A DNA stretch of 64,000 nt. Origin: an uncultured Collinsella sp. (lineage in GTDB: Bacteria; Actinomycetota; Coriobacteriia; Coriobacteriales; Coriobacteriaceae). The DNA lies in assembly GCA_959019945.1 (NCBI GenBank), contig CAUEQD010000005.1:72644-136643 (forward strand), in the 5' to 3' direction. Positions 8,772 to 17,395 of this stretch are shown piece after piece (the stretch's first letter is position 1; each line of letters opens with the position of its first letter). The position numbers were made by a program, and so were the translations under genes. The notes below the pieces were generated by a model, which worked only from the letters and a program-made list of their open reading frames with translations, had not been told where the DNA came from and made no database searches.

Positions 8772-8843
8772 ACATGAATTTTTGTCATGTTATCCATGCA
8801 TTATATTCGCTTTTCTTCTATTGCCAGTTCACCCATAGTGAAC
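8772..8843. promoter_or_regulatory. Two LysR-type palindromes in the divergent LysR/EamA promoter region
   Basis: ACATGA-N7-TCATGT lies at 8772-8790 and GTTCAC-N5-GTGAAC at 8827-8843. Both contain a T-N11-A core. They fill the only shared intergenic region of the two divergent genes. Confidence 0.5.
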
Positions 8844-8872
8844 ATGCTCGAATATAGAGGGGACGGAAGCGC

Positions 8873-9784
8873 ATGGACAACGGACTGTTTACGTACTTAG
8901 CAGCATTGCTATTGTTTGGCTCCAACGGCATCATCGCCGCTGCCATCGCGCTGCCGAGCTCCGATATCGTGCTACTGCGCACGTTTTTGGGCGCCCTCTC
9001 GCTTGTCACTATCCTTGCCATCACCCAACGCCATAAACTGCAGGCGCCATCTCGTCCCCGCGAAGCCGCAGCACTCCTTCTGTCGGGAGCCGCGCTGGGT
9101 GCCAGCTGGATTTTTCTGTTCCGTGCCTACCAGACGATCGGCGTCGGCGTATCCTCGCTACTGTACTACTGTGGCCCTATCATTGTCATGGCGCTCTCCC
9201 CACTCATCTTTGGTGAAAAACTGACCGGCGGCAAAATCGCCGGGTTTATCGCCGTCGCCTGCGGTGCTTTTCTCATTGCAGCACAAGGTCTAGGCGGCAA
9301 TATGCCCATTGCGGGCATCGTCTGTGGAATCGTCTCAGCCTTCTGCTATGCATTGATGGTCATCGCCAGCAAGGGTGCGCCGCACATCGAGGGCCTCGAG
9401 AACTCCGCGCTCCAGGTGAGCGCCGCCTTTGTGACCGCACTGGTCCTCACGCTCATCACGCAGGGCGCTCCCTCGTTCCTGTCCGCCGGCGTCGCCGCCA
9501 GTATTGATTGGCGCGCCGTCGCTATGCTCGGCGTCGTCAACACCGGCATTGGTTGCCTGCTCTACTTTAGCGCCGTCGCTAAGCTGCTCGTCCAGACCGT
9601 CGCCGTCGTCGGCTACCTCGAGCCGCTTTCGGCCGTCGTGTTCTCGGCCGTCCTTTTGGGCGAAGCCATAACACCGGTCCGCCTGATGGGTGCCGCGCTT
9701 ATCATCGGCGGCGCGATTTTTTGCGAACTCGCCGGCAAACGCGCAAACGCCAAGGCTGGCATCGCCCAGACAGCACGTGCTTAA
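8873..9784 (+). CDS. EamA/DMT-family transporter
   Basis: A 303-residue inner-membrane carrier with ten predicted hydrophobic segments in two EamA halves (LRTFLGALSLV and LEPLSAVVFSAVLLGE are typical). Such proteins usually export amino acids or small metabolites. AGGGGACGG precedes the ATG at 8873. The divergent LysR gene and shared operators suggest substrate-induced expression. The cargo cannot be read from sequence. Confidence 0.85.
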   Translation: MDNGLFTYLAALLLFGSNGIIAAAIALPSSDIVLLRTFLGALSLVTILAITQRHKLQAPSRPREAAALLLSGAALGASWIFLFRAYQTIGVGVSSLLYYCGPIIVMALSPLIFGEKLTGGKIAGFIAVACGAFLIAAQGLGGNMPIAGIVCGIVSAFCYALMVIASKGAPHIEGLENSALQVSAAFVTALVLTLITQGAPSFLSAGVAASIDWRAVAMLGVVNTGIGCLLYFSAVAKLLVQTVAVVGYLEPLSAVVFSAVLLGEAITPVRLMGAALIIGGAIFCELAGKRANAKAGIAQTARA

Positions 9785-9818
9785 AAGCCCCTGCTTTGAA
9801 ATGCTACCTACGTACATA

Positions 9819-9842
9819 AATAATCCCCAGCTGGGGATTATT
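9819..9842. terminator. Palindromic terminator after the EamA gene
   Basis: AATAATCCCCAG is followed directly by its exact complement, giving a 24-bp perfect palindrome 35 bp after the stop. Flanking A and T runs allow it to work on either strand. Confidence 0.6.
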
Positions 9843-9899
9843 GTCTAAAATAACCTGATGTGCCAAACTGCTCTTGTATGTATAAAGACGGCATAAAGA

Positions 9900-9920
9900 T
9901 TATCTGTCCTAGACAGATAA
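9900..9920 (+). promoter_or_regulatory. Palindrome TTATCTGTC-N3-GACAGATAA just upstream of kup
   Basis: A perfect 9-bp inverted repeat with a CTA centre. It ends about 10 bases before the AAGGGAG ribosome site of kup, so it could be an operator or an mRNA hairpin that masks translation start. Confidence 0.45.
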
Positions 9921-9942
9921 CCGGATGTCTAAGGGAGTCCAC

Positions 9943-12174
9943 GTGGCACACAACAAACTGGAGGCAAGCCCCCAAGACCAGCGTGGTCAAGGCGGGCACG
10001 GAGCCATCCCCCTCTCCGCTGGCATGCTGCTTGTAACGCTCGGCGTCGTCTATGGCGACATCGGCACGAGCCCCATGTACACCATGAAATCAATCGTCGC
10101 CAACAACGGCGGCATCGGTACCGTCAGCGAGGACATGATCCTGGGCGCGCTTTCGCTCGTCATCTGGACCATGACACTCGTGACCACGGTCAAGTACGTG
10201 GTAATCGCCATGAAGGCCGACAACCACAACGAAGGCGGCATCTTCGCCCTGTTTAGCCTGGTGCGAAAAGTGGCACCATGGCTGATCCTACCTGCCATGA
10301 TCGGCGGCGCGGCGCTGCTCGCCGACGGCATCCTCACCCCCGCGGTCACGGTCACCACAGCCATCGAGGGCCTGCGTACCATCGAGTGGGGCCACGCGCT
10401 GTTGGGTGACGGGCAAACTAACGTCATCATTATTACCATCATCATTATCTGCGGCCTGTTTGCCATGCAGCGCGCTGGCACCTCGTCAATCGGCAAGCTG
10501 TTCGGTCCGCTCATGACGCTGTGGTTCCTGTTCCTGGCAGGCGCCGGTCTGTTCAACATGCTCGGCAACCTGTCCATCTTGCGCGCGCTCAACCCCATCC
10601 GCGGCATCATGTTCCTGTTCTCGCCCATCAACCACTCGGGCATCATGGTGCTCGGCTTCGTCTTCCTGTCGACGACCGGCGCCGAGGCGCTCTATTCGGA
10701 CATGGGTCACGTGGGCAAGGCTAACATTTACGCATCCTGGCCGTTCGTAAAGGCAGCCCTCATCCTTAACTATCTGGGTCAGGGCGCTTGGCTGCTCGCC
10801 AACAATTCCAATCCCCAGATGCTCGCGATGGATATCGTCAACCCGTTCTATATGATGCTCCCCGAGCCCCTGCGCCCCTTTGCCATCGTGCTTTCGGCCG
10901 TGGCGGCCATCATCGCCTCGCAGGCGCTCATCACCGGCTCGTTCTCGTTGGTTTCGGAGGCAACGCGCCTCAACCTTATGCCGCATCTGCGCATCCACTA
11001 CCCCAGCGACACCAAGGGCCAACTCTATATTCCGCTCGTCAACAACATCATGTGGGTCGGCTGTATCTTCATCGTGCTGCTGTTCCAAAACTCCGAGCGC
11101 ATGGAGAGCGCCTACGGCCTCGCCATTACCGTGACCATGCTCATGACCACGACGCTTTTGACGAGCTACATCGCCGGCATCCTCAAGCACAAGCTGGGCG
11201 CCTGCGTCTTCGCCCTGCTCTTTGGTGCCATTGAGCTGTGCTTCTTCGCTTCGTGCCTCACCATGTTCTTTGACGGCGGCTACGTCATGATCTTCCTGGC
11301 CGCGCTGCTGTTTGGCCTTATGTACGTGTGGCGCCGCGGCACCGCCATCGAGCGCACGCAGACGATCCTGCTGCCCGTCTCCAAGTACATTGACCAGCTC
11401 GGCCGCCTGCGCAACGACGAGACCTACCCCGTGCTCGCCGACAATCTGGTGTTCCTTACCAACAGTCCCGACCCGCTCACGCTCGACCGCGACGTGCTCT
11501 ACTCCATCTTGGACAAGCACCCCAAGCGTGCCAAGGCATATTGGTTCATCAACGTACACGTTACCGACGAGCCCTATACGCACGAGTATTCCGTTGAGAC
11601 CTTTGGCACAGACTTCCTGTTCCGCGTGCGCTTGGACCTGGGTTTTAAGGTCAACCAGCGCATCAACGCCTACCTGCGCCAGATCGTTGGCGACCTGATG
11701 GCCTCGGGAGAGCTGCCACCGCAGCACCACACCTACTCCATCTACGAGACGCGCGGCAACGTGGGCGACTTCCGTTTTTGCATGCTGCGCAAGATGCTCG
11801 CCCCCGAAACGGACATCAACCGCAACGACCATCGCGTCATGGCCATCAAGTACGCCGTCCGCCGCGCCTGCGGAAGCCCGGCACGTTGGTATGGTCTCGA
11901 GAACTCGGCCATCATCATCGAGTACGTGCCACTGTTTGCCCGCATGCGCCCGGCCGTTAAGCTCGTGCGCACCCAGGTGCCGCTCGAGGTTCAGATCGAA
12001 GAGGCCGAGGAAATGGAAGTCGATATCTTCTCGGACGACTTGGTCAACGGCAACGAGGCCGGCAAGAGTATGAACGTCGATCCCACCGAGCTGCTCGAGA
12101 GCGTCGCCGATACGCCCGAGCAACAGCAACTCGACGGACTCGAGAGCACCCAGCTCAACGACGCCAACTTCTAA
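9943..12174 (+). CDS. kup: KUP-family potassium uptake protein
   Basis: A 743-residue K+ transporter of the KUP/HAK/KT family. The N-terminal signature VTLGVVYGDIGTSPMYTMKS and the following string of about 12 membrane segments are diagnostic. A hydrophilic C-terminal domain of about 250 residues ends in an acidic tail. Start: an ATG at 9925 lacks a ribosome site, whereas GTG 9943 is preceded by AAGGGAGTCCAC. It is monocistronic, with a strong terminator after it. I looked for a c-di-AMP riboswitch in the short 5' region and did not see one. Confidence 0.95.
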   Translation: MAHNKLEASPQDQRGQGGHGAIPLSAGMLLVTLGVVYGDIGTSPMYTMKSIVANNGGIGTVSEDMILGALSLVIWTMTLVTTVKYVVIAMKADNHNEGGIFALFSLVRKVAPWLILPAMIGGAALLADGILTPAVTVTTAIEGLRTIEWGHALLGDGQTNVIIITIIIICGLFAMQRAGTSSIGKLFGPLMTLWFLFLAGAGLFNMLGNLSILRALNPIRGIMFLFSPINHSGIMVLGFVFLSTTGAEALYSDMGHVGKANIYASWPFVKAALILNYLGQGAWLLANNSNPQMLAMDIVNPFYMMLPEPLRPFAIVLSAVAAIIASQALITGSFSLVSEATRLNLMPHLRIHYPSDTKGQLYIPLVNNIMWVGCIFIVLLFQNSERMESAYGLAITVTMLMTTTLLTSYIAGILKHKLGACVFALLFGAIELCFFASCLTMFFDGGYVMIFLAALLFGLMYVWRRGTAIERTQTILLPVSKYIDQLGRLRNDETYPVLADNLVFLTNSPDPLTLDRDVLYSILDKHPKRAKAYWFINVHVTDEPYTHEYSVETFGTDFLFRVRLDLGFKVNQRINAYLRQIVGDLMASGELPPQHHTYSIYETRGNVGDFRFCMLRKMLAPETDINRNDHRVMAIKYAVRRACGSPARWYGLENSAIIIEYVPLFARMRPAVKLVRTQVPLEVQIEEAEEMEVDIFSDDLVNGNEAGKSMNVDPTELLESVADTPEQQQLDGLESTQLNDANF

Positions 12175-12196
12175 CACGCCACCAGCCATTGACGAC

Positions 12197-12234
12197 AACG
12201 GCTCCGCATCTCATAAAAGGTGCGGAGCCGTTTT
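12197..12234 (+). terminator. Rho-independent terminator of kup
   Basis: Arms AACGGCTCCGCA (12197-12208) and TGCGGAGCCGTT (12221-12232) pair perfectly and are followed by TTTTAT, 22 bp after the kup stop. Confidence 0.9.
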
Positions 12235-12255
12235 ATGTCGCAACGGACCGGTGAG

Positions 12256-13221
12256 CTACGAACGACGCGGCTCGGGAACCACGAGCCTATCGGGGCTCGC
12301 GCCCTCGGCATCCATCAGGCTCACGTAGCGAATCGACGGATCCCCATACATCGCGTAGTAATAATTGCCCGTGCGCGCGCTAAAGCATCCGGTGTAGATA
12401 GTCTTCTCGAACTTGCCATCGCCCATCCTGGACGCCCCCTCGATCATCACCACGCCCTCGAGCGAGCGGAACATGCGGACGACGTTTTCGGTCTCGCTCT
12501 CCTTTTGCGGGTAATTGGCATTGAGGTACGCCGCCTTTACAAAACGGCTCGGCGAATAGCAGTCACCCGGAATACCGCGCATGCCGGCACCCGCACCATA
12601 GGGCTTGAGCTCGGCGCCACGCCATGTCGCCGTCTGCGGAAAATCGCTTGTGGCCGTGATATAGGTGCGCAGGTTTTCCATGTGCCACGGGAAGGTGGGC
12701 TGATTGGCAAGGGTGTCGACCGGATCGTCGTATACATGCAGGCCGTCAGCCATCATCTCGACCACGATGCTACGCTGGCTGTCGCCGATAATCCAATGGA
12801 GCAGCGACACGCCCAGCCCCTCTCCGGCAGATTTGGCGACAATCACCGTGTCGCGCAGCGCGGCCTCGACCTCATCGACCGTCGAGAACGTCGCTGCCAC
12901 CCACAGGGGAAACTCATAGGCTGCGATATTGGTCTTGCCGTCGACAGGGTCCTCGGCATACTCGGCATAACCCGGGAAATTGAGACCCGCCACGGCGAGG
13001 CCCGCATCGTTGCCGCAGTCGAAGAACATGGGATAGTTCTTGTAATCGATGCACATACCGATCACCGCGTGTGTCGCCGTCGCGTCGTCGATAAACGAAT
13101 ACGGGATGTGAAACCCGCGCGGCATCACGCGAACCTGTTGGCCGTAGTCAAAGCTCCAGTCGAGGTTGCGGCCCAGATACATGTGGCCAGAATTATCGGT
13201 AAATCGAATGCTCGTGCACAT
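12256..13221 (-). CDS. bsh: Bile salt hydrolase (choloylglycine hydrolase)
   Basis: A 321-residue Ntn-hydrolase that removes glycine or taurine from conjugated bile acids. The catalytic cysteine is residue 2 (MCTSIRF), exposed by loss of Met1. Arg18 and Asp21 (GRNLDW), Asn81 (LNFPGYAEY), Asn173 (NQPTF) and Arg226 (SPSRF) match the bile salt hydrolase active site. The LNFPGYA motif favours bile salt hydrolase over penicillin V acylase. Start 13221 places Cys at position 2 and is preceded by AGGAGGCGCT; the longer frame to 13284 is not needed. There is no signal peptide, so it is cytosolic, as usual. It is monocistronic, tail to tail with kup. Confidence 0.93.
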   Translation of the reverse strand: MCTSIRFTDNSGHMYLGRNLDWSFDYGQQVRVMPRGFHIPYSFIDDATATHAVIGMCIDYKNYPMFFDCGNDAGLAVAGLNFPGYAEYAEDPVDGKTNIAAYEFPLWVAATFSTVDEVEAALRDTVIVAKSAGEGLGVSLLHWIIGDSQRSIVVEMMADGLHVYDDPVDTLANQPTFPWHMENLRTYITATSDFPQTATWRGAELKPYGAGAGMRGIPGDCYSPSRFVKAAYLNANYPQKESETENVVRMFRSLEGVVMIEGASRMGDGKFEKTIYTGCFSARTGNYYYAMYGDPSIRYVSLMDAEGASPDRLVVPEPRRS

Positions 13222-13347
13222 AGCGCCTCCTAGCTTTACGTTCTTTCTAAGCTTATTGTCACCAATCAAAGAGGCGCTAAACACAAAAGCCCGGACATGA
13301 CAACAATGTCACGCCCGGACCAAAAACCACATATGAACGTAATAAAG

Positions 13348-13472
13348 TCACCCTAACAGGTCGGTCTAGGGTGCCACAGTGCCACAGATCGCCCCGAACG
13401 AGGAGCGCCGCGTACTAATGGTACGCAAGCGACGAGTGAGCGGCGAGGTGTGGTGCTGTGGTCACCCTAGAC
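13348..13472. repeat. Long inverted repeat / structured element downstream of the deformylase-like gene
   Basis: Arms at 13364-13386 and 13449-13472 pair over about 21 bp: GTCTAGGGTG, then CCACAG and CCACA with one bulge and a 2-bp mismatch. An inner stem (TCGCC 13389-13393 with GGCGA 13442-13446) encloses a hairpin GCGTAC-TAATG-GTACGC (13410-13426). A further CACCCTA copy lies outside the left arm. The right arm overlaps the stop codon of the deformylase-like gene. It could be a minus-strand terminator, a small RNA or a non-autonomous repeat. Confidence 0.65.
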
Positions 13473-13886
13473 AAGCTTGCCTAGACAGTGGTCGATCATA
13501 TGCTGGATCATCTGCGCCTCGAAGCCGACGAAGTCCTGCTTGCGCTCGCGCATCTTGCCGTCGACGATCTGGTCAAAGGCAACCTTGCACTTGATGTAGC
13601 GCGTGGACTTGGTGACCTCCTCGTGCGTCAGGCAGCTCTCCTCCATCTTGCTGGCACCCAGGCCAAACACCAAACGGGGGTTGTAGAGCACATGGGGCTC
13701 GCCGGCATCGTCCAGGTAGACGCAGACCTTCTTGGTGATGCCGATCTGGTTGGCGGCAAGGCAGCCGGCATCGTCGAGCGACTTGATGGTATCGATCAGG
13801 TCCTGAGCAACCGACTCGTCCTCGACAGTCGCGACCTCGCAACGCTGGGACAGGATAGCCTCGTCGTGGCAGAGCTCTTTAATCAT
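13467..13886 (-). CDS. Peptide-deformylase-like protein with altered active site
   Basis: A 139-residue protein of the peptide deformylase fold. Motif 1 reads GCLAANQIG (usual GxGLAAxQ), motif 2 reads ESCLT (usual EGCLS) and motif 3 reads QHMIDH where an active enzyme has HExxH. The metal ligands Cys and both His are kept, but the catalytic Glu is Met. It is also shorter than typical deformylases (about 150-190 residues). Start 13886 is preceded by GGAGGAACGT. It may bind metal and formyl-peptide without efficient hydrolysis, or act on another substrate. The fold is fairly sure, activity is doubtful. Confidence 0.75.
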   Translation of the reverse strand: MIKELCHDEAILSQRCEVATVEDESVAQDLIDTIKSLDDAGCLAANQIGITKKVCVYLDDAGEPHVLYNPRLVFGLGASKMEESCLTHEEVTKSTRYIKCKVAFDQIVDGKMRERKQDFVGFEAQMIQHMIDHCLGKLV

Positions 13887-14079
13887 ACGTTCCTCCATAG
13901 GGGTCGTTGTAACCGCTTAAGTATACGGTACCTACACAATTTCATGCGAAAGATACCGCCCGTCCGTTACAAACCGCCGAACATCAACATGCGAGGAACA
14001 CCAACTTCACAAAGGCGATATAGTGGGTGAGTTCGTGTCAATCGGCCTAAACTCGGGGCCGAACAAGGAAAGGGTATGC

Positions 14080-15390
14080 ATGGACGAACTATTTCACGTC
14101 AGTGAGCGCAAGTCCACAATCGGGACCGAACTCCGCGCTGGACTGACAACGTTCCTGGCGATGGCCTACATCATCGCCGTCAACCCCGCGGTGCTCTCGG
14201 GCGCTGGCATCGATGCGGGAGCGCTCGCCTGCGCCACCTGCCTGGGCGCCGGCATCATGACCATCTGCATGGGCATCTTCGCTAACCGCCCGCTCGCCTG
14301 CGCGTCGGGCTTAGGCGTCAACGCGATGATCGCTGGAATCGCCACCACCGTCTGCGGCGGTGACTGGCACGTGGCCATGAGCGTCATCTTCCTCGAGGGT
14401 ATCGTCATCTTGCTGCTCGTGCTTTGTGGCCTGCGCGAGGCCATCATGGACGCCATCCCGGTTGTCCTGCGTCACGCCATCTCGGTGGGCCTGGGCCTGT
14501 TCATCGCCATGATTGGCCTGTGCGATGCCGGCATTATCACCGCTGGCGCCGGTACACTCGTCGGTCTGGGCGACATCACCTCCCCCACCTTCATCGTCGG
14601 CATCATCTCCATCCTGGTGACAGTCGCCCTCGCCTGCCGCAACGTCCCCGGCTCGCTGCTCATCGGCATCGTCGTCGCCGTCATCGCCGGTATCCCCCTA
14701 GGTGTGACCCAGGCTCCGACCGGTATCATCGCCCCGCTCGACTTCTCGAGCATCGGTGGCCCCATCGCCGACGCCGGCGGCGTGCCCGCCATCGTCAAGG
14801 TCCTTACCGACCCCGCGCTCCTCGTCATCTCGTTCTCGCTGCTCATGAGCGACTTCTTCGACACCATGGGCACCGCGATGGCCGTGGCCAAGCAGGGCGA
14901 GTTCCTCACCGACGACGGCAACGTCGAGGATATCAAGGAGATCCTGATCGTCGACTCCGCCGCCGCTGCTGTGGGCGGTTTCATGGGCGTCTCCTCCATC
15001 ACCACCTTCGTCGAGTCCACCTCTGGCGCTGCCGACGGTGGCCGCACGGGCCTCACCTCCGTCACCACCGGCGTGTTGTTCATTCTCGCCGCGTTCTTCT
15101 CCCCCATCGTCACCATCGTTTCCAGCGCCGCCACCTGCGGTGCTCTGGTCTACGTCGGCTACCTCATGATGAGCGAGGCCTCCGAGATCGACTGGTCCGA
15201 CGTGTCGCAGGGTTTCCCGGCGTTCATGATTGTCGCCGGCGTGCCCTTCACCTACTCCATCTCTGCCGGCATTGGCCTGGGCTTTATCGCCTACGTGATC
15301 GTCGCGCTCTTTAAGGGCGAGGCCTCCAAGATCAAGCCGCTCATGTGGATCGCAGCCCTTGCCTTCCTCGTCTACTTCTTCGTAGCGTAA
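14080..15390 (+). CDS. Purine permease (AzgA-type, NCS2 superfamily)
   Basis: A 436-residue, 12-14-segment membrane carrier. The start TFLAMAYIIAVNPAVLSGAG, the ASGLGVNAM segment and the SDFFDTMGTAMAVAKQ segment are characteristic of adenine/guanine/hypoxanthine permeases. Start 14080 has AAGGAAAGGG upstream; the frame extends to 14023 without a ribosome site. I did not find a purine riboswitch in the 190-bp upstream gap. The last 46 bp of this gene are repeated 2051 bp downstream at 17396-17441. Confidence 0.92.
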   Translation: MDELFHVSERKSTIGTELRAGLTTFLAMAYIIAVNPAVLSGAGIDAGALACATCLGAGIMTICMGIFANRPLACASGLGVNAMIAGIATTVCGGDWHVAMSVIFLEGIVILLLVLCGLREAIMDAIPVVLRHAISVGLGLFIAMIGLCDAGIITAGAGTLVGLGDITSPTFIVGIISILVTVALACRNVPGSLLIGIVVAVIAGIPLGVTQAPTGIIAPLDFSSIGGPIADAGGVPAIVKVLTDPALLVISFSLLMSDFFDTMGTAMAVAKQGEFLTDDGNVEDIKEILIVDSAAAAVGGFMGVSSITTFVESTSGAADGGRTGLTSVTTGVLFILAAFFSPIVTIVSSAATCGALVYVGYLMMSEASEIDWSDVSQGFPAFMIVAGVPFTYSISAGIGLGFIAYVIVALFKGEASKIKPLMWIAALAFLVYFFVA

Positions 15391-15420
15391 CGGCATAGTC
15401 TGCCGAAGCAAAACAACAAG

Positions 15421-15458
15421 GCGCGGAGTCGCATCGAACGGCTACGCGCTTTTCTTTT
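15421..15458 (+). terminator. Terminator of the purine permease gene
   Basis: GCGCG-GAGTCG pairs with CGGCTA-CGCGC, followed by TTTTCTTTT. A diverged duplicate lies at 17471-17506. Confidence 0.75.
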
Positions 15459-15570
15459 AAAGCCAGGCAACGCACAGACGCGCGATGTTTTGCTTCCCAA
15501 GTTTTGGACATTTTGCCCTCCAAACGGCACTACCGCCGGCTACATCCTGCAGATATGCTGGGCTTAATCG

Positions 15571-15583
15571 CATAGGCCCTATG
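15571..15583 (+). promoter_or_regulatory. Conserved palindrome CATAGG-C-CCTATG before surface protein 1
   Basis: A 6-bp inverted repeat immediately upstream of the ribosome site. The same sequence, one base changed, is at 17618-17630 before the paralogue. The surrounding block, including TTTTGCCCTCCAAACGGC at about 15520, is also shared. Confidence 0.4.
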
Positions 15584-15598
15584 AGGATGGGAGTAACC

Positions 15599-17374
15599 AT
15601 GGCCGCCTTGTTCACGACCCCCAAGCGCAATGACAAAACCTCTGGAGCCCATTTTGTCGAGCCCGACGTGTGCCGTCGCACGCTGCTCGCACACGGCAGC
15701 TGGCGCCGCGTGACGCGCCGCATCGTCTGCGGCCTGGCCTGCGCGCTCACGGTGAGCTCGCTGCTCATGCCGAGCGTCTCGCTCGCGGCCGAGTGGGTGG
15801 ACGTCGGCGGCGTCCGCCACGAAGCGGCCGCGGGGCCCGCGGGAGACGCCGCCGGCACCTGGAGCTGGGACGGCGCCGATGACATGAAGCTCAACGGCTA
15901 TAACGGCGGCGCGATCGAGGCAGCGGGCAAGCTCAACGTGAGCTACGAGGGCGACAACATCGTCACTAACGGCGACGGCCGCGGCATCAAGGTTAAGGAT
16001 GGCGCGAACGAGAACGCCGAGCTTAATATTCAGGGCGACGCGTCCAGCACGCTCAACGTGACATCCTCTCGTGACGCCATCACTTCCGTCGGCAGCATCA
16101 ACATCGACGGCGCTGGCACTGTCAACGCCACGAGCACCGAGCACGATGCCATCGATGCCGGGGGCGATGTCACCATCAAGGGCTCGGGAAACGTTAACGC
16201 CACGGGCGATTCGGATGGCATCAGGGCCGACGGCAACATCACGATCGACAACAGCGGAACCGTCACCGCCAAGGCCACCGAGGATCAGGGTATCGATGCT
16301 AACGAGAACCTCATCATAAAGGGCGGCGGCAAGGTAGAGGCAAGCTCTATCAAAGACAATGCGATTTGGGCCGACGGCAACATCGAGATCTCGGGTGGCA
16401 GCCAGGTCAAGGCAAGCTCCGAGGAAGACGCCACCATCGACGGTAAAAACAGCCTCACGGTCACGAACGCTTCCCTCAACGCAAGTGGCGTTGGGTATGG
16501 CATCTATGTCTACAAGGGCATCACGTTCGATGGCGCAACCGTAACGGTCCGTGCAAGTGCAGGGAACGATGAAGCCAGCGCCCTCTTCACCGACGAGGAC
16601 GACATCGTCATCAAGAACGGCTCGATCGTGGATGCGTTCGCAGAAGGCCAGTTCTCGACCGCAATCTTCACCAGAAACTACTACCCCAACGAAGCGGGTG
16701 GTCACATCTGCATTAGTGACTCCGTTGTCAAGGCTATAGCCCGCTATGTCGAGTCCGGTAGCGACGGCCCCGATCACTACAGCAACGACCAAAGCGGCGC
16801 GGTCATTCCCGAGCATAGGGGCGTGAACATCGGCATCTTTGCCCGGACCAAGGAGGGCATCACGCCCGCGACCATCTCGATTGTCCGCAGTAAGGTCAAA
16901 GCTGAGGGAGACACAGCGGCAATCTTCGCCCTTGCCGTGAGCGCGGACGGCGAGACAATCGGCACCATCGAGATCGAAGGCGCTCCCATCCAGACGCCCA
17001 CAGGCGGCAAGATCATTGGCTATCGCAACAAGGAAGAACTCGATGACGGCATCTTCTACGTGGTGGGTCAAACCATCGGCACGGGCGACGCTGTGATCGA
17101 CTCCCCCTATAACGAAGCTGTCGCCAAGAGCACGGTCATCGCGCCTCCCGAGGAGATCAAACCCGAGGAGAAGCCAGGCGAGACCAAGCCCGAGGGTTCC
17201 AAGTCCGAGGGCACGAAGACGACCAAGACCGTTGCAGTTGCAGCCACGGGAGCAAAGATCGCCGGCAAACTCGCAGCAACCGGCGACGCCTCGAGCGCAG
17301 CCATCGTGGCAGCCGCCCTTGCGGGAACAGCCGCCATCGCCGCGGGCGCCGTGGTGAGCCGCAAGCGCTCGTAA
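15599..17374 (+). CDS. Sortase-anchored surface protein with beta-helix repeats (copy 1)
   Basis: A 591-residue exported protein. A long N-region with several arginines (SWRRVTRRIVCGLACALTVS) leads to a signal sequence ending near SVSLAAEW. Residues about 90-400 consist of repeating segments of the form INIDGAGTVNATS / VTIKGSGNVNATG, as in right-handed beta-helix carbohydrate-associated proteins. A Pro/Glu/Lys-rich spacer precedes the sorting signal LAATGD, a hydrophobic stretch and the RKRS tail, so the protein is expected to be linked to the cell wall by a sortase. Start 15599 has GGGAG five bases upstream. The neighbouring gene is a tandem paralogue. An adhesin or glycan-binding role is inferred. 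Confidence 0.8.
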   Translation: MAALFTTPKRNDKTSGAHFVEPDVCRRTLLAHGSWRRVTRRIVCGLACALTVSSLLMPSVSLAAEWVDVGGVRHEAAAGPAGDAAGTWSWDGADDMKLNGYNGGAIEAAGKLNVSYEGDNIVTNGDGRGIKVKDGANENAELNIQGDASSTLNVTSSRDAITSVGSINIDGAGTVNATSTEHDAIDAGGDVTIKGSGNVNATGDSDGIRADGNITIDNSGTVTAKATEDQGIDANENLIIKGGGKVEASSIKDNAIWADGNIEISGGSQVKASSEEDATIDGKNSLTVTNASLNASGVGYGIYVYKGITFDGATVTVRASAGNDEASALFTDEDDIVIKNGSIVDAFAEGQFSTAIFTRNYYPNEAGGHICISDSVVKAIARYVESGSDGPDHYSNDQSGAVIPEHRGVNIGIFARTKEGITPATISIVRSKVKAEGDTAAIFALAVSADGETIGTIEIEGAPIQTPTGGKIIGYRNKEELDDGIFYVVGQTIGTGDAVIDSPYNEAVAKSTVIAPPEEIKPEEKPGETKPEGSKSEGTKTTKTVAVAATGAKIAGKLAATGDASSAAIVAAALAGTAAIAAGAVVSRKRS

Positions 17375-17395
17375 ACACTTTTTCGCACGGGACGG

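Noticed and set aside
9785..9942. c-di-AMP (ydaO) riboswitch before kup
   Set aside because: The gap is short and the conserved ydaO blocks are missing; only palindromes are present.
10486..12198. 570-residue open frame on the strand opposite kup
   Set aside because: It is antisense to a certain gene, rich in His/Glu/Arg as expected for a shadow frame in GC-rich DNA, and resembles no family.
13899..14079. Purine riboswitch before the AzgA-type permease
   Set aside because: No TATA-to-CCGA style conserved junction or paired loops were seen.
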